64,000 nucleotides of DNA from NCBI GenBank assembly GCA_947683625.1, contig CANTUR010000668.1:1-64000 (forward strand), read 5' to 3'. This document shows, piece after piece, positions 11,505-22,077 of this stretch (positions are counted from its first letter, which is position 1; each line of letters opens with the position of its first letter). Below the pieces are notes generated by a model. It did no database searches and was not told the DNA's origin. It worked only from the letters and a program-made list of their open reading frames with translations. This stretch comes from Mallotus nudiflorus. Its lineage: Eukaryota > Streptophyta > Magnoliopsida > Malpighiales > Euphorbiaceae. Position numbers and translations under genes: made by a program.

Positions 11505-12512
11505 TTAGGCTTTCAAATGGCAAATATAAGGCTTCAGCTTTTCCTCTTTTACCTCCCATTCTTCATTAGACTGATTGATGACTAGCATTGAATCTCCATA
11601 AATCAATAAATCTTTCGCTCTAGCTACCACAGTTGCCTCAATCCCACAGATACATGCTTCATACTTGGCTATATTGTTTATGACCTTGAAATCCAGTTTC
11701 TTTGCCATTGGCATGGTTTCTCCTTTTGGTGTAATAAGAATCACTCCCAATTTAACTCCTTTGTTGTTTACATCTCCGTCAAAGTAAAGTTTTCACTCCC
11801 GGTGTTCTACAACTGCTAAGTTCTCATCTGGAAACTCTAAATTCCACTACTCTTCACCTTTGATCACATTTTGAGCTAAGAATTTTGCTATTGCTCCTCC
11901 CTTGATTACCTTTGTAGTAATGTACTTTATATCAAATTCAGTTAAGAGTACCAACCATTGAGACATTTTTCCAGTTAAAGTCGATGCTTGAAACAAGTAC
12001 CTTAGAGGGTCTATTCTTAAAACAGCCTGAACCTTGAAAGATTGAAAATAATGCCTCAATTTTCTCATAGCCCAAATCATGATCAGATATGTCTTTTCTA
12101 CTAAATCATATTTTTCCTCATACTATAGAAACTTCTTGCTCAAGTAGTACACTACGTGCTCTATTCCATTTGACCCTTCTTGTGCTAACATTACCCCCAT
12201 TGCATCCTTTTCTAAAGCCAAGTACAAAACCAATGGCTTACCCCATCTAGGTGGTTTTAGAATAGGTGGATTAAGAAGATACTCCTTGATCTTATCGAAA
12301 GCTTTTTGACAATCATCATTCCACTTAATCGGCTGATCTTTCTTTAAGAGCTTAAAGATAGGATCATAAATGTTAATGAGTTTTGCGATAAACCTACTAA
12401 TATACTGCAACCTGCCAAGGAATCCTCTTACTTCTTTCTCTGTCTTTGGTGCTAGCATTTCCTGGATGGCTTTCACTTTATATGGATCCACTTCAATTCC
12501 TCGACTGCTCAC
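11505..12512 (-). pseudogene. gypsy RNase H domains (Ogre-like element)
   Basis: This part would degrade the RNA strand of the RNA:DNA hybrid. 12512-12123 reads as the RT-to-RNase H connection (VRGFLGRLQYISRFIAKLIN, DCQKAFDKIKEYL, LVLYLALEKDAMGVMLAQ, then YYLSKKFL). 12080-11847 continues with IWAMRKLRHYFQSFKVQAV and GKMSQWLVLLTEFDIKY. 11750-11505 reads like a second, archaeal-type RNase H (MGVILITPKGE..., YEACICGIEATV, LLIYGDSMLVINQ), which is a hallmark of the Tat lineage. The pieces are separated by stops at ~12120 and ~11840. Confidence 0.75.
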
Positions 12513-12589
12513 TATATGCCCTAACAGCTTCCTTGAAGTAACCCTAAAAATGCCCTTCTTCGGTTGAGTCTCAAGTTGTACCTCTCGAT

Positions 12590-13516
12590 TTAGGCTAAGA
12601 ACTTGTCTAAGGCTTCAAAGTGTCCTCCTCTTGTCTCTGATTTGACCACCATGTCATCCACATACACTTCAACCTCCTTATGCATCATATTATGGAAAAG
12701 TGCAGTAGCGGCTCTTTGGTAAGTTGCACTTGCATTCTTCAATCCAAAAGGCATTACCTTGTAACAATAGGTCCCCCATTCTGTGATGAAAGTTTTCTTA
12801 ATCTTATCCATGACTACCATCATGATCTGGTTGTACCCAAAAAATCTTTCCATAAAAGAATACATTGCACTTGTTGCAGCGCTATCCACTATTACATCAA
12901 TGTGAGGTAACGGGAAGTTATCTTTTAGACAGGCTTTGTTCAGATCCCTAAAATCTACACACATTCATACTTTTCCATCCTTCTTAGGAATAGATACTAT
13001 GTTTGCTAGCCATTGAGGGTAGTCTACTACTTCTAGGAAGTTAGCCTGTATTTGCTTGGCAATTTCCTCCTTTATCTTTTCTGTCCATTCTAGTCTTAAT
13101 CTATGCAATCTTTGTTTAATCGGCTTGGTTTCTAGATGAGTTAGGATGTGACGCTCTGCTATTTCCTTATCCAAACCTGGCATGTCTTCATAAGTCCAAG
13201 CGAATACTACCTTTCTTTTTGTTAATCTTCTCTTAAAATTTTTTCTCTCTTCAGGAGTTACATCATGTGATATAGAAATGTTCTTTGGATTATCATTTAT
13301 TCCCATGTTAAATGAATCAAATTGAATTGAATTAATGTCAAACATGCATGATCGATCAAAATTATAATACACAGAACTATCAGGATGCACATCACATAAG
13401 TAAGCAAAACCAACATCCATATCATTAACCATAGAAAAAACAACATCTTGGTCTGCATAAAGACCGGATATTATTACATCAGTTACTTCATAAAAAAACA
13501 TTAATGAAACTATCAC
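12590..13516 (-). pseudogene. gypsy reverse transcriptase (Ogre-like element)
   Basis: Copies element RNA into DNA. 13516-12965 is an open stretch with EERKNFKRRLTKRKVVFAW, YEDMPGLDKEIAERHILTH and QWLANIVSIPKKDGKV. Then comes a TGA where an Arg codon (CGA) is expected, then 12964-12590 with MCVDFRDLNKACLKDNFPLP, MPFGLKNASATYQRA and the active-site YVDDMVVKS. The catalytic YVDD box is intact, but the CGA-to-TGA stop separates the fingers from the palm. The protein is therefore not made as one piece today. Confidence 0.85.
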
Positions 13517-14940
13517 TAATGATAATAGCTAAGTCCTGGGGTGGTTCCTCCTCAGGTGGCAGACACAGTAGCTCTTCAACATCATCACCCATCCTTTTAG
13601 TTATTGCTTCATGACTTCCTCTTTGTTACTGGCCACTAGGCTTTCCATAATCTGCTCCTTGAAGATCTCAAAACCCAAGGACATCTTTTCCAGCCACATT
13701 AATAGATTCTTTAGTGCCTAGATAACACTTGCCTTCCCCTGGCTTGATGAAATTTTCACTTAGTGGTCCAATCCTTTCCAAGGGATTATTTCTTTTTGCT
13801 TTCTCCTTGTTCTTTGCTCTTCCACCAGTCGATCCTGCCTCAGTATATCCCAAACCCTTCATATGGTCCTGGGTTTTAATGTTCAGGGGCTTATGGCTTC
13901 CTTGTTCATTCTTCCTGAGCCCCTATCCAAGTCGATAATTCATGCTTTCCATCATTTTTGCAACCCTGGGATCCATCTCATCAAATATTCCAATAACTTG
14001 GAAACCAGGCAGAACACACACTTGCTTCTATTTATCAAGTATGGCTGCCACAACTGCATTGGTTCCAGCTTCTATTGTCATGACATCTCCTTCATAAAGG
14101 AATTTTATTTTCTAGTGCACTATTGAAGGTACTCCTCCCAGGGCATGAAACCACGGCCTTCCCAATAGCAGGGCATAGGTAACAGGGATGTCCAGTACAG
14201 TAAATTCAACAGTCGCCTCTACGGGCCCTATTTTGACTAAAGCCTGAAATGTTCCCTCCACATTCCTGGTACTGTCATCGTAAGCTTTGATTATGAGGTT
14301 TGAAGCCGTCAAGTCATCTACTTTCAGACCCATATTAGGTAGGATCTTTAGCAAGCATACATTTATAGCTGAACCATCATCCACCATTACAAAGTTAGTT
14401 CTCTTCCATTTTACTTCAGCTGGGATAAATAATGCCTTGTTATGATTTCTTCCCTCCAAAGGCAAGTCATCATCTGAGAATATTATCAGTCCATGTTTCT
14501 TTTATGTCATCTTTGTTACCATACCCTCTGGAGTAGCGGCTGTTTCAATGCTCATGTTCGATAAAGCTTTAACTAGAGCCCTTCCGCGGTTGCCTGAATG
14601 CATCAGTAATTTCTAGATGCTCATACTTGCTTTAGCCTTCTTGAGTTGTTCCAGGATTATATCCTCTTTCTGTCTTTCCTCTATTTCTGTGTCTTCTGTT
14701 TCTTCCCTTTCTACAACCATTTCATTTTGCTTTTCTATTGTCCGATAATTTCTCCCACTTCTGGTAACATGATTTACATTTGGAGTATCACTCCATACAT
14801 CGACTCCAGTGGGTTTTTCTTCATCAGAATCATACCAGATGTCCACGGCCCCAATGATCCATTCTCTTTTCCCGTTTTTCCAAAATTCCACTATGCATGT
14901 TTCTTTTCCCTTCAACTCCCTCAGCTTGTCCATATGTTAA
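13517..14940 (-). pseudogene. gag-pol linker and aspartic protease region (Ogre-like element)
   Basis: 14465-14112 contains the retropepsin-like core: FVMVDDGSAINVCLLKIL (D-D/T-G-S/A type active site), then ATVEFTVLDIPVTYALLLGR and PWFHALGGVPSIVH. It would cleave the gag-pol polyprotein. The active site reads DDGSA, close to the usual DTGSS/DxGSA. 14933-14613 is an acidic, Glu-rich linker, and 13862-13668 reads as a Lys-rich linker before RT. Stops at ~14610, 14110 and ~13530 break the frame. Confidence 0.7.
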
Positions 14941-15000
14941 CTTAGCAGCTCGTCAACCCCTTCTTGGGACAGTTTTGGGGTTAAGAATTCATCTTTCTCA

Positions 15001-15305
15001 AACTCATCACCCCATCTTGTCGACACAATCGATTCAATGGGGATGTCAGCAGAAGTGAGTTTAGAATAGAATACTCTATAATCGAACTTGCCCGAAGGTT
15101 GTCCCAACAGATCTTCAACTCCTCTTAGCTACTGTTCAGGAATTTCAGGCTCTTCTTTTATTGGTTTATCATCAAACTCATCTCCCCAACCTGAGGGCTC
15201 AATTGATTCAATAGGGATATCAGCAGAGGGTGGTTTCAAGTAGAATACTCTGTAATCAAACTTGCCTGAGGGCTAGCCCAATAATTCTTCTACTCCTCCT
15301 GTGAC
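15001..15305 (-). repeat. 174-bp in-frame tandem duplication in the gag-pro spacer
   Basis: Plus-strand words starting at 15001 and 15175 (AACTCATCxCCCCA...) repeat with a 174-base offset, which is 58 codons. Both encode (L/E)LLG-PSGKFDYRVFY, then SADIPIESI and WGDEF. A partial third copy (EGVDELLS) follows near 14945. The spacer therefore grew by whole-codon duplication. Confidence 0.8.
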
Positions 15306-15699
15306 TGTCTGAAAGGTTCTCTATTAGGTATAAGGTTGAGGTCCTTGAAGGAGCTTAGCACTTCTTCTTCGCTAACCCTTGAGTTGATTATCATGGTGGT
15401 TGGTGGTGGAACATTTCGATAATCTGGGAAAGGGTTATTTCTGGTGTTTGGGTTGGAATTAGATTTCTCAGGGTCAGTGATTTTTTTAGAGTCTATTAGG
15501 TTTTAGATCTCATGTTTTAGGTGGATACAGGTATCTGTGGAATGGCCAGCTACTTGATGAAACTTGTAGTAATTGTTTGGATCATAGCCAGGGAAATTTG
15601 GATTCGAGGGTTTGGCAAAGGTTAAGGGTCGGAGCAGGCATTTTTAGATTAGCCTCTCTAGGACTTTGGAGAGTGGTTGGTTGAAGTTGGAGAACCTTT

Positions 15700-16960
15700 G
15701 GGGTTACTGAACTGCACGCACCTCTATAGCTCAGCTAGTACTTCCTTGTTGTATGCCCCCGGTTGGGTAGTTTCGACTTCCTATGCCTCTAACATTTTTC
15801 TTTTTCTCACTCTTAATTTCCTCAGCTTGTAACCCATCATCATACACATCCATAAATGTTTTGGGATTCATCATCTGTAACCTCTCAACCAAATTAGGTG
15901 ACACATTACGAACTATCATTCTAACTTGATCCTTCTCAGCAAGCTTATTTTTCATCATCCCTGCTTTATTCATGAAATGAGTTAAGAAATCAGAAAAGGA
16001 CTCATTTGGTTTTTACTTAGTCAACTCCATATCCCTAATTGACACTTCCAATCGAGTGTTATAATCATATTGTTTCAAGAATGTAGTACATAGTTCTTTT
16101 CAGTCAGCCGTAATAGATTTTTCTAACCCATGGTACCAATTCACAACCATTCCTTCTAGGGATAACATAAATAGCCTACCAACTATTGACAATGGTGCTT
16201 TAGTAGTGCTCATGGTTGTGGTGTATTGACTCAAATGAATCCTTGGATCTCCTCTCCCATTAAACTTCTATAGTTAAGGCATTTTGAATTTTTCAGGCAG
16301 CTTATCTCCCTCCATTTGTAGCATGTCATTAAAGTTAAAAGAATATCCCATTCCTTGTCCTCTAATGAGCTCTTCCATCTTGGACATTTTCTGAATCAAT
16401 GCTTGCATCTGCTTAGACTCAAGGTTTTGAACCAATTCAAGTGACTCTCTCTTCACCTTTTCTACCATGTAGTTTTCAATATCTTCCATTCTCACATTAA
16501 TAGCAGGCACATTTCTAGGAGCAGGTTACCCCCCAGCATTGTTAGCAATAGGTGGAGGAGCAACAAGTGGAGCTCCTGCAGTAAGTGGCTATTCAATAGT
16601 AGCAACAGGCGGTTGTTCAATAACAGCAGCAGGTGGTTGTCCAATAGCAACAAGTGGTTGTTCAATAATAGGTTGCATAAGTCCAACCAAAGCCTTTCTT
16701 AGTTCATATTGCATCATAGTTTTCATATCATCCATCAAAGCTCCCTTAATGTCCTCTAAGGTCCACATCTCTGGTTGTTATTCCATTTCAGTCTGTTCAG
16801 TCTGAGCTGATTTAGCTTCTAGGAATAGTGGATTAATTAGACTCCCCTCTAGTCTCTCCAGTCTGTGAAGAATGGTTTGAGCTATAGACTCCGGACTTAA
16901 ATCAACTCTGGTCAATCTGCCACCTCTTCATCCCCAAACACGGGAAGACCTAGATGAATC
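15700..16960 (-). pseudogene. gag region of the Ogre-like element
   Basis: Would form the virus-like particle. On the minus strand it reads: a leader with LTRVDLSPESIAQTILHRLE; an MQYELRKALVGLMQPIIEQP segment followed by imperfect IEQPxxA Pro/Gln/Val repeats (~16690-16530); a coiled-coil-like stretch MPAINVRMEDIENYMVEKVK...MEELIRG (16510-16330); and the capsid-like part with GDPRIHLSQY, WYHGLEKSITADWKELCTTF and KPNESFSDFLTHF...LAEKDQVRMIVRNVSPNLVE to about 15730. Stops interrupt it at ~16270, 16015 and 15730. No zinc knuckle was seen. Confidence 0.75.
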
Positions 16961-17770
16961 TATGATGGCTGCAAAATAAGGTGTTAATATGATGCATGGA
17001 TTGTATGTATGCATGTATGCATGGTGCATGTGCTATGCAATAAGTAGTAGACGAGCACTTAACAAGTAGCAAGTATTAAGAAGCAATCAACAAGCAACAT
17101 GTAAGCGTAAACCTTCTAACTTTATTTCTCCCACACACATGTTCAATGGCAAGTTTCTTTTCCTAGGATTTTTAGTCTTGGCCTTCATATCAACAGGGGA
17201 TATTAAGAGCCGACGCGCATGCCAAATCTCTCTTAAAAGAAAAAATCACAGAAGCAGCATTTCTAAATATAAAGGTCTAGCCTAATCCTTATCAGCCTGA
17301 ATGAGCTTCAAAGGTATAGGCCTGGGCTTTTATAAATAGAAATACCTCATGGCAATTCAAACAAACAAGCACTTTGGGTAAAAATCCTAAGGGAAGTAAC
17401 TAGGCCATTATATGTGGCTAGGGTCCGGTGAAAAGTTAAAGTTCCCTTAGCAAGATGCACTCCATTATGGACTTTGAGTTATAGGCCAAGGTTAAAGGGG
17501 CCCAACATCCTTTACCAACTCGAGAGAAGATTACCCCCCCTTAAGGACTTGGGTTACAGACTCTGGTCAGATAAGCCCAGTAATCTCTCTTGAACTGAGT
17601 TAAGGCTGAGAGTGATGGTTAGCCAATCTATAACCCCATGAAGCTAGTGGAATCATGGAATCATAAACCAACGCCATCGGTTTAGTAGGGACATGCAAAA
17701 TGAATGCAAGAATGAAATAATAATTGATAAACTAATTCTAAAGAACACAAATAGAATTAGTATCTCTTAT
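16961..17770 (-). other. untranslated leader of the Ogre-like element
   Basis: Lies between PBS and gag. No open frame of note was seen, so an Ogre-type ORF1 upstream of gag is not evident. It contains an alternating GCATGTATGCATGG-type run (~17000-17030). Confidence 0.5.
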
Positions 17771-17787
17771 CCCCAGTGGAGTCGCCA
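17771..17787 (-). promoter_or_regulatory. tRNA primer-binding site of the Ogre-like element
   Basis: Reads TGGCGACTCCACTGGGG on the minus strand, one base after the 5' LTR. The leading TGG pairs with a tRNA CCA end. The specific tRNA was not assigned. Confidence 0.8.
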
Positions 17788-17788
17788 C

Positions 17789-18507
17789 TATAGATGGCGG
17801 GGTTTACCACGCTTCCAAGATTTTAGCAACAGCGACACTGTTTAGGCTTAGGGCCTTAGAGAATACACTAACCACTATCACAAAGACATGGCGTGGAGAT
17901 GAGGAGTCATCACCCAGGGTAATAACTTAGACAATTTGATTAGTGGTACTCGATTCTCTAAAAGAAAATTAGCACCACAACCAGGAGATTCTGGATATGA
18001 AATATTAACTTCTTTTAGTCTCGTGTTCATTTAGAATAATTTTATAAATAATTATTTCATCCTCTATGATCAGATCAGATAGCATTTGTTTTTTTTTATT
18101 TCAAAAAGATCTTCTGCATTTTTTTGAAAAAACCTTATCATATAAAGTTTGAATTTTTAACCAATCAAAACACTGAAAAAATCGATAAAAAATAAGAAAA
18201 AATAAAAAAATGGAATTATTACCCATCGGCACTGTGCAATGCCGACCGGCATTATACAATGCCGATTAGCATTATGTAATGTCGGTCGGCATTACACAAT
18301 GCCGATCCTAAAACTCTTTTTTTTATTTTTAATTACCAAAAAATCCCTGAAAAAAATGACTTATTTGCCATCAAATCCTAAAAAACGTAGCAATTTAGTC
18401 CCTAAAGTCCAGAAAATCAACAACAAAGTTCAATTTTTGAATAAATTTCATCATAGGAGCTTACGTCTAAATTGTGCATAATTGCATCCCAAAATTGGGT
18501 GCTTACA
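17789..18507 (-). repeat. 5' LTR of the Ogre-like element (719 bp, internally deleted)
   Basis: Ends match the left LTR. The ~1.35 kb middle of the left LTR is absent, with the join at about 18064 (ATCCTCT/ATGATCAG). At 18232-18306 it has extra alternating copies of AATGCCGA / TCGGCATT that the left LTR has only once. Minus-strand ends are TGTAAGCACCC and TCTATA. Confidence 0.88.
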
Positions 18508-18960
18508 TCAACTAATTCTTTCATGGGCTCCCAAAACTGCATTAAAGTCACTTAAAACACACCAGCTAGAAGAATAATTAGCCAAAATAGACAGTAAATC
18601 ATTCCATAAATCCAATCTGCAATTTCTCCAAACACTACCATAAATAAAGGAAAATCTTTGTAAAATATTATAACATAAAACATCAATAATGATATGTTGA
18701 GCATGAATAAGATAAAAAGTAGGTGAAGGAGGACCTCTTTTACCCAAAACCTAAATTGAAACCAAAGGAGAATCATTTTGAGCAAGCAAACAAAGATCCA
18801 ATCTATCCCAAAACATATGAGGTATAGAAGAAAAAATAACCAAAAGTTCCACTAGCAAATAAAATCTAGAGAAAATTGATGACAAAAAGAATTGAAAATG
18901 CATTAAGTAATATAGTTACCCAATCCGCGACAATTCCAGAAGAACACCTTTATAAGTTCA
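18508..18960 (-). pseudogene. LINE endonuclease (EEP family) N-terminal half
   Basis: The apurinic-like endonuclease makes the target nick for LINE insertion. FFWNCRGLGN at ~18950 is the usual start of the domain, and the DFNAVL...ERIS motif at ~18570-18508 contains the catalytic Asp/Asn. The domain's other half is at 4497-4001, after the 14 kb gypsy insertion. At least one frameshift lies between (the frame changes near 18750). Confidence 0.8.
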
Positions 18961-18989
18961 GTTTCTCTGGTTTTCTAGCAACCCTCTTA

Positions 18990-20211
18990 GAGAGAGTAAC
19001 CTTATAATTGCCTTGTGGATTTTATGATGTCTGCATCTAACAGTGGTTTAAGGTTCCTCATTAGTTTTCACATCATCTACCTAAGAAAGTTTAGCTTAAT
19101 CATTAATGCCATCTGGAACATTTTCAGATTATTCCTTACTAACTGTCGACATCATCTGATCCAAAGCTTCATCATGAGGGTTTATAGCATCGTCAGCAGT
19201 ACTATGAAAATCAAACTCTAGTGCATCAGAAACCTGATGTCTTTTAGCATGCAGAACTAGCTTAGAAGCCGATAAAACTAAATGAACAACCAGAGCATCA
19301 TCATATGAGAAAGTTGGATGAAGCCATCAGTAACGTTAATGGCCTCCTGAAGATTCTCCTTAACATTCGAAGGAATGTTAGAGCTAATTACAGTTTGTAG
19401 CTGTTGGAATGCATTGGTGATAGGAACATCAGCTGCAGAATTCACTTTAGGCTTTTGAATGCATTTTGGCTCATTTATTTTCTTAGGCTTTGATCGTGGA
19501 GCTTCAAGCTATGCAAGTTTTTTACCCAACCAATAAGATAAAGGATTGTGCCCAATATTGGAGAAAATATTACAGAATGTAAGAAGATTTTTGCATACAA
19601 TCTCAATAAAGAAACTCTTCCCAATTTGTTCGATCAATAAAGTCTCAGGAAGAGAAGAAGATAAATCAATGTCCACTAAAACTCGTATATAATGAACAAA
19701 ATTGCCTGTAGTTGTTATGTTATCCATTTTCAATGGAACTCCACTACCACAAGCAATCGATATTAAAATCTAGGGATGCTAATATTCCCAGGGTAATTTG
19801 TATAAATGTACCCACGTCTGAGCATTAAATGATTTTTTTAGCAAAGGGATCAAAATCTGAAGTCCAAGGTTGTGATCTTAGAATTCCTAGCTTCAGCATT
19901 AATGAACCTCAACTCCAAGCCATATTTTTCTCTGTAGTTAAAGAGAAAACTTTATAGTAAAAACCATGCCCAAGAGAGATTAGTTTTCAGGTATTAAGAC
20001 CCCATATTTTTATGAGTTTTTTCTTCAAATCAGCCAATTTTCAGGGTGCCTCTCCTTTAGATAAAATAATACGAGAAATCAAAGCATATTCATAAAAAGC
20101 AAGACGTTATTCATGAAGCTATTGATTGATCTTAATGGCTATATAACCCCCCTTGTTTGAAGAAATACATTCTGTAGTATCATGAATAATAGAAGATTTT
20201 ATGACTGCCAT
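18990..20211 (-). pseudogene. LINE ORF1 (DUF4283 and CCHC-like zinc-knuckle region)
   Basis: ORF1 of plant L1 elements is an RNA-binding chaperone-like protein. From ATG 20211 it begins MAVIKSSIIHDTTECISSNK. It continues with LAFYEYALISRIILSKGEAP, SLGHGFYYKVFSLTTEKNM, LKLGILRSQPW and FDPF, which follow the DUF4283 layout. The piece at 19733-19509 (VLVDIDLSSSLPETLLIEQI, FFIEIVCKNLLTFC, NIGH) matches the zinc-knuckle-bearing segment, but the second Cys of the knuckle looks replaced. Many stops are present. Confidence 0.75.
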
Positions 20212-20460
20212 TACATAAGATGACTTCGATGATTCAAGGATTAAGGCTATTGAGAGTTTAGGTGGATGGGGCGCAAACATCTAACCATGACTAAGGTAGT
20301 CTATGGTGACGAAAGAGAAAAAACTAAATGGCTGAGCCGCCACCTGGTAAGTGAAGATAAAAAAAATAACTAGGGTTGGAATTCCTTCAGAGCATTTTAA
20401 CTGTTATAACTATCCTCTCTTCAGTCCTTATTGGTGTAACTTTTCAAAAAAAACCAATGT

Positions 20461-20718
20461 GATTAATTAAGATTAAACATATCAAAGTCAGGATTCAACT
20501 TGTGGGTTATAGGCTCACCATGCTTCTGCTATGCCACTTTGATTTGCTAAGCAAAGAGGAGTTCAAATACAAGGATATTTTTATTCACAATTATGGTACT
20601 CAATTAAAAAATGTAGAAAAAATTTGAATATAAATCAATTAATAAAATATTTTTCTACAAAAATTTAGTAAGAAATTTATACTACTAAACTAATCTTTTG
20701 AATTTAGTTTAATTGTAT
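20461..20718. other. spacer between LINE 5' end and Tat-like element
   Basis: No gene recognised. AT-rich. The last five bases (20714-20718, TGTAT) are the left target duplication of the next element. Confidence 0.5.
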
Positions 20719-21083
20719 TGATAATTGGTTTTCGGAACTCTTGGGCTTGGTATCCTGCAATCTACGAAAAGAAGGCAAGGTGAGAGGTGGGGAGAGTCCC
20801 CACGAACACTTTAATGCCTAAGTTAGACAATAGAAGTAGGAAGAACACAAGATAGCTAGAATATGTGAGAATGAGATGCCCCTTTGTGAGGGGTATGGAG
20901 TTCTATATATAGCAACACTCAAACCTGGGAGGAGTCAGAGTCCTTATGAGATAGTGAAACATAATCTTGGTAGGAGAATGTTCCTTCTTTGATTATGATT
21001 CTTCTTTGGGGTAGTCCTTATTCCAGACGGATCCTGCCTTCTTCCTAATCCAGGTGTCCCTGTTTAGAAGTTAAGGAGCCCCC
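20719..21083 (-). repeat. 3' LTR of the Tat-like element (matching part)
   Basis: Colinear with 32937-33305 (GGAACTCTTxxGCTTG, GGTGGGGAGAGTCCCCAC, GCCCCTTTGTGAGGGGTATGG, CATAATCTTGGTAGGA). Similarity stops at GGAGCC. The last ~35 bases of the right LTR are not found here, so the inner edge is uncertain; a TATCA at 21154-21158 is one possible end. Confidence 0.75.
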
Positions 21084-22077
21084 TGAGTGTATGTAGATAT
21101 TTATGTCCGTCGTGTCCGGGTAGAGTAGGGTGCTAATGCTTTCACATAGGGGGTATCATACGATGATAGAGACGAGTGAGCTGAGGTGACCAACCTCAGT
21201 CACAATGAAAGAGTAGAGCTCAATGTCGAGTCTCGAGATAGTCGTTGCTAAAATGCAAATTGTAGAGCTTGGATATCCGCCAAATGCGTAAGAGCACAGT
21301 AATAGATTAACCTGTCCATTCAAAAATGACATGACGAAACTAGTTGTCACTAGATTTTTGATGCTCGATGCATGGACATGAGGCTTTATGAGCTCAAAAC
21401 CTCAATACTACAGAAGCGACCTGAGGGTGTCAGCTTCAATCACTGGACTTAAATGCACGAGGCTTAGATGCTCAGTACATGGACGTGAGGCTTACATGGT
21501 CGAAACCTCAGTACTACAGAAGTGACTTGAGGGTGCTAGCTTCAGTCATTGGACTTAAATGAGCGAGGCTTAGATGCTCGAATACCCAAAATAGGTTGAA
21601 AGCATAGCTTGGATGTTTTTCGAGTAGCTTGATGAAGCGGCCCAGTTAAAATGTGGGCGGGCCGACACGTGGTGGCATCGCTTCAACTCTTAGGGATTCA
21701 AATTTTAAATCTCATGAGTTATGCATCATTTTGTATGTCAGTAGATAAAATATTTCTGCCACCATTGTCATGACCCCTCGTTAATGGGCTTTTTCATCCC
21801 CAAAAGGCCCTTGATGGCCTAGGGAGGAACGCAGTAATAATGAGGGTAGTTAATGGTGTGTTTCTAGATCATTCCATGTCTTTATAAGTACTGTTGCACT
21901 TGTCAACTGGTGTATTTTACTTCTTTTTTTGGTTTTGCCTTTGTCACATTTGTATTGCTGCTGCTGTTTTCCTTTCTGCCCGCCGTGATTCTTACTTTGT
22001 AGCAACTAAGTGATATTTTGTCTTTTCGTCTTCTTTATTTTTTTGGCTTCTGTTGTTGTGCATTTTCCTCCTTCATT
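21084..22077. other. 3' untranslated region of the Tat-like element
   Basis: No convincing protein. 21380-21580 contains two similar ~120-base stretches (GATGCTC.ATG.ACATG.ACGTGAGGCTT...ACTACAGAAG.GACTTGAGGGTG), an imperfect tandem duplication. A TTATAAGTA box at 21892-21900 lies upstream of the antisense gene. Confidence 0.45.

Larger units (their letters stand above)
4503..18507 (-). mobile_element. Ty3/gypsy LTR retrotransposon, Ogre/Tat-like, 14.0 kb, minus strand
   Basis: It has LTRs at both ends, a TCAAC target duplication, a polypurine tract beside the left LTR and a primer-binding site beside the right LTR, so it reads right to left. Order on the minus strand: 5' LTR, PBS, leader, gag, spacer, protease, RT, RNase H, integrase, then a 3.5 kb 3' region with an antisense gene and tandem repeats, PPT, 3' LTR. 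The long gag-pro spacer, long 3' region and RT wording (KIKEEIAKQIQANF, CVDFRDLNKA) resemble the Tat/Ogre lineage; that placement is inference. Coding frames contain stops. It is inserted in the LINE endonuclease. Confidence 0.9.
18508..20460 (-). mobile_element. L1-type plant LINE, 5' segment (ORF1 and endonuclease start)
   Basis: Continues the LINE from 4502 after the TCAAC duplication (18508-18512). 18960-18508 encodes the endonuclease N-terminal half (VFFWNCRGLGN near 18950 and SSWCVLSDFNAVLGAHERIS ending at 18508). 20211-18990 encodes ORF1. The 5' boundary near 20460 is approximate, and no LINE target duplication was found by eye. Confidence 0.8.

Noticed and set aside
16492..16805. Leu-rich minus frame and Gly/Ser/Ala-rich plus frame
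   Set aside because: Alternative frames of the IEQPxxA repeat in gag; the gag frame itself explains the pattern.
720..20460. LINE target-site duplication
   Set aside because: Short AT-rich words near both ends (e.g. AATTAAT) match by chance; no convincing duplication could be set by eye.
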